From Planctomycetia bacterium (GTDB lineage Bacteria; Planctomycetota; Planctomycetia; Pirellulales; UBA1268): a DNA stretch of 6,441 nucleotides. Positions 5,672 to 6,441 of the stretch are shown here, piece after piece. The position numbers and the translations under genes are program-made. The notes below the pieces were generated by a model, which saw only the letters and a list, made by a program, of their open reading frames with translations, did no database searches and was not told the DNA's origin. The stretch spans positions 1 to 6,441 of the forward strand of contig RFUD01000143.1 of NCBI GenBank assembly GCA_009923125.1. Reading direction: 5' to 3'. The first letter of the stretch is position 1; every line of letters begins with the position of its first letter.

Positions 5672-5710
5672 TTCGAGACCGACACTTTCCCTGGAAGGAG
5701 TTTCGACCCC

Positions 5711-6441
5711 ATGGCAGCATTCGACCCCACCGCCGGCTTCGCCACCACGGCCTCCACGGAGGCGACCAGCCCGCCCGCCGGCGGGGCGTCCCGGCAGCCG
5801 CTTACGGTCCAGCCGACGTTCTGCCCCACGGAGGTCGAGAGCCCGTTTGACACGACCGAATGGGAGCTGCGGACGGCGGCGATCAAGGGGGAGGACGGCA
5901 AGGTGCTCTTCGAGCAGCCGGCGTGCGAGATTCCGGCCGCCTGGAGCCAGCTGGCGACCAACGTCGTCGTGAGCAAGTACTTCTACGGCGAAATCCACAC
6001 GCCCGAGCGGGAGCACTCCGTCAAGCAGCTCGTGCATCGCGTGGCCCGCACGATCGCCGACTGGGGCATCCAGGACGGCTACTTCCGCACGCGGCAGGAC
6101 GGTGAAAACTTCTATCGCGATCTCGCCTGGCTCTGCGTCCACCAGCACGGGGCCTTCAACTCGCCCGTGTGGTTCAACGTCGGCCTCCACCACCAGTACG
6201 GCGTCAAGGGTGCGCCCTGCAACTGGCGGTGGGACGAGGCGAAGCGCGACGTGGCCGTGCCGGAAAACCCCTACGAGTATCCCCAGGGGAGCGCCTGCTT
6301 CATCCAGAGCGTGCAGGACAACATGGAGGACATCATGGACCTCGCCCGCAGCGAGGCGATGCTGTTCAAGTTCGGCTCCGGCACCGGCACCGACCTCTCC
6401 ACGCTCCGCAGCCAGCGTGAGAAGCTCGCCGGCGGCGGCAA
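5711..6441 (+). CDS. nrdJ: Vitamin B12-dependent (class II) ribonucleotide reductase, N-terminal part
   Basis: The enzyme reduces ribonucleotides to deoxyribonucleotides using an adenosylcobalamin-generated thiyl radical, with or without oxygen. The first 243 residues are visible, and the frame runs off the right edge without a stop. Residues 1-45 are a low-complexity Ala/Thr/Pro-rich extension. Then come WELRTAAIKGEDGKVLFEQ (51-69), NVVVSKYFYGE (84-94), FNSPVWFNVG (149-158), QGSACFIQSVQDNMEDIM (192-209) and KFGSGTGTDLSTLR (220-233). The last three are strongly conserved in bacterial NrdJ. C196 fits the first cysteine of the redox pair; the radical cysteine and the rest of the barrel lie beyond the window. 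ATG 5711 is preceded by GGAAGGAG (5693-5700) with a 10-base spacer. It is divergent from the PfpI-Fur pair. Class II is secure; the exact subgroup is not assigned. Confidence 0.95.
   Translation, partial: MAAFDPTAGFATTASTEATSPPAGGASRQPLTVQPTFCPTEVESPFDTTEWELRTAAIKGEDGKVLFEQPACEIPAAWSQLATNVVVSKYFYGEIHTPEREHSVKQLVHRVARTIADWGIQDGYFRTRQDGENFYRDLAWLCVHQHGAFNSPVWFNVGLHHQYGVKGAPCNWRWDEAKRDVAVPENPYEYPQGSACFIQSVQDNMEDIMDLARSEAMLFKFGSGTGTDLSTLRSQREKLAGGG

Larger units (their letters stand above)
5285..5710. other. 426-bp divergent intergenic region between the PfpI-family gene and nrdJ
   Basis: I see no convincing gene here. The region holds tandem decamers (5381-5400), a possible promoter TTGACT-16-TACATT (5464-5491), a small hairpin GGCGG-GAAAA-CCGCC (5517-5531) with no following T-run, a direct repeat of CCCCCGT..CCGGTC (5588-5602 and 5622-5634), the octamer CGATAGCA twice (5543-5550 and 5634-5641), and a probable nrdJ promoter near 5644-5671. 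A 47-codon frame from ATG 5506 to TAG 5649 has no ribosome site and no recognisable content. No cobalamin-riboswitch B12 box was recognised on either strand, although nrdJ enzymes need cobalamin. Confidence 0.6.

Noticed and set aside
5285..5710. Cobalamin riboswitch upstream of the B12-dependent reductase
   Set aside because: I looked for the conserved B12-box pattern and adjoining core on both strands and did not recognise it. A covariance-model search would settle this.
5480..6193. 237-codon minus-strand frame opposite the nrdJ start
   Set aside because: The plus strand encodes clear NrdJ motifs with a strong ribosome site, so this frame is spurious.

Overview
The window is GC-rich with tightly packed genes, and it most resembles a planctomycete chromosome. 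The support is a secreted formylglycine sulfatase of the iduronate-2-sulfatase type, a Uma2-family protein, a B12-dependent class II ribonucleotide reductase and a Fur-family regulator with two CxxC pairs. This placement is inferred from gene content; no rRNA or other marker gene is present.

Layout, left to right. (1) 3..152 (+) is the C-terminal end of a ribbon-helix-helix DNA-binding protein whose start lies outside the window. (2) 153..278 is a convergent gap with nested inverted repeats. (3) On the minus strand, a Uma2-family gene (1830..2510) is followed after about 30 bp by a secreted sulfatase (279..1799, GTG start); the two probably share a transcript. (4) 2511..2685 is a divergent intergenic region holding an AT-rich 18-bp perfect palindrome and plausible promoters in both directions. 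(5) uxaC, uronate isomerase, is complete at 2686..4098 (+). (6) 4099..4215 is a convergent gap with a weak terminator-like inverted repeat. (7) On the minus strand, a PfpI/DJ-1 family gene (4727..5284) is followed after 31 bp by a Fur-family regulator (4216..4695). (8) 5285..5710 is a 426-bp divergent intergenic region with several repeats and promoter-like elements. (9) nrdJ, the adenosylcobalamin-dependent ribonucleotide reductase, starts at 5711 and runs off the right edge.

Two functional themes can be suggested. The sulfatase (desulfation of a uronic-acid polysaccharide outside the cytoplasm) and UxaC (first intracellular step of glucuronate/galacturonate catabolism) fit breakdown of sulfated, uronate-containing glycans, although they lie on opposite strands and no lyase, hydrolase or transporter is present to prove it. 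The PfpI/DJ-1 and Fur pair looks like a small stress or metal-response operon, next to the divergent oxygen-independent reductase nrdJ.

I see no mobile element, CRISPR array, tRNA or rRNA, and no convincing evidence of an undescribed multi-gene system. The most interesting signals are non-coding: the palindrome at 2595..2612, the repeats upstream of nrdJ, and the nested inverted repeats at 201..279. The Uma2 protein also has an unusual active-site motif.
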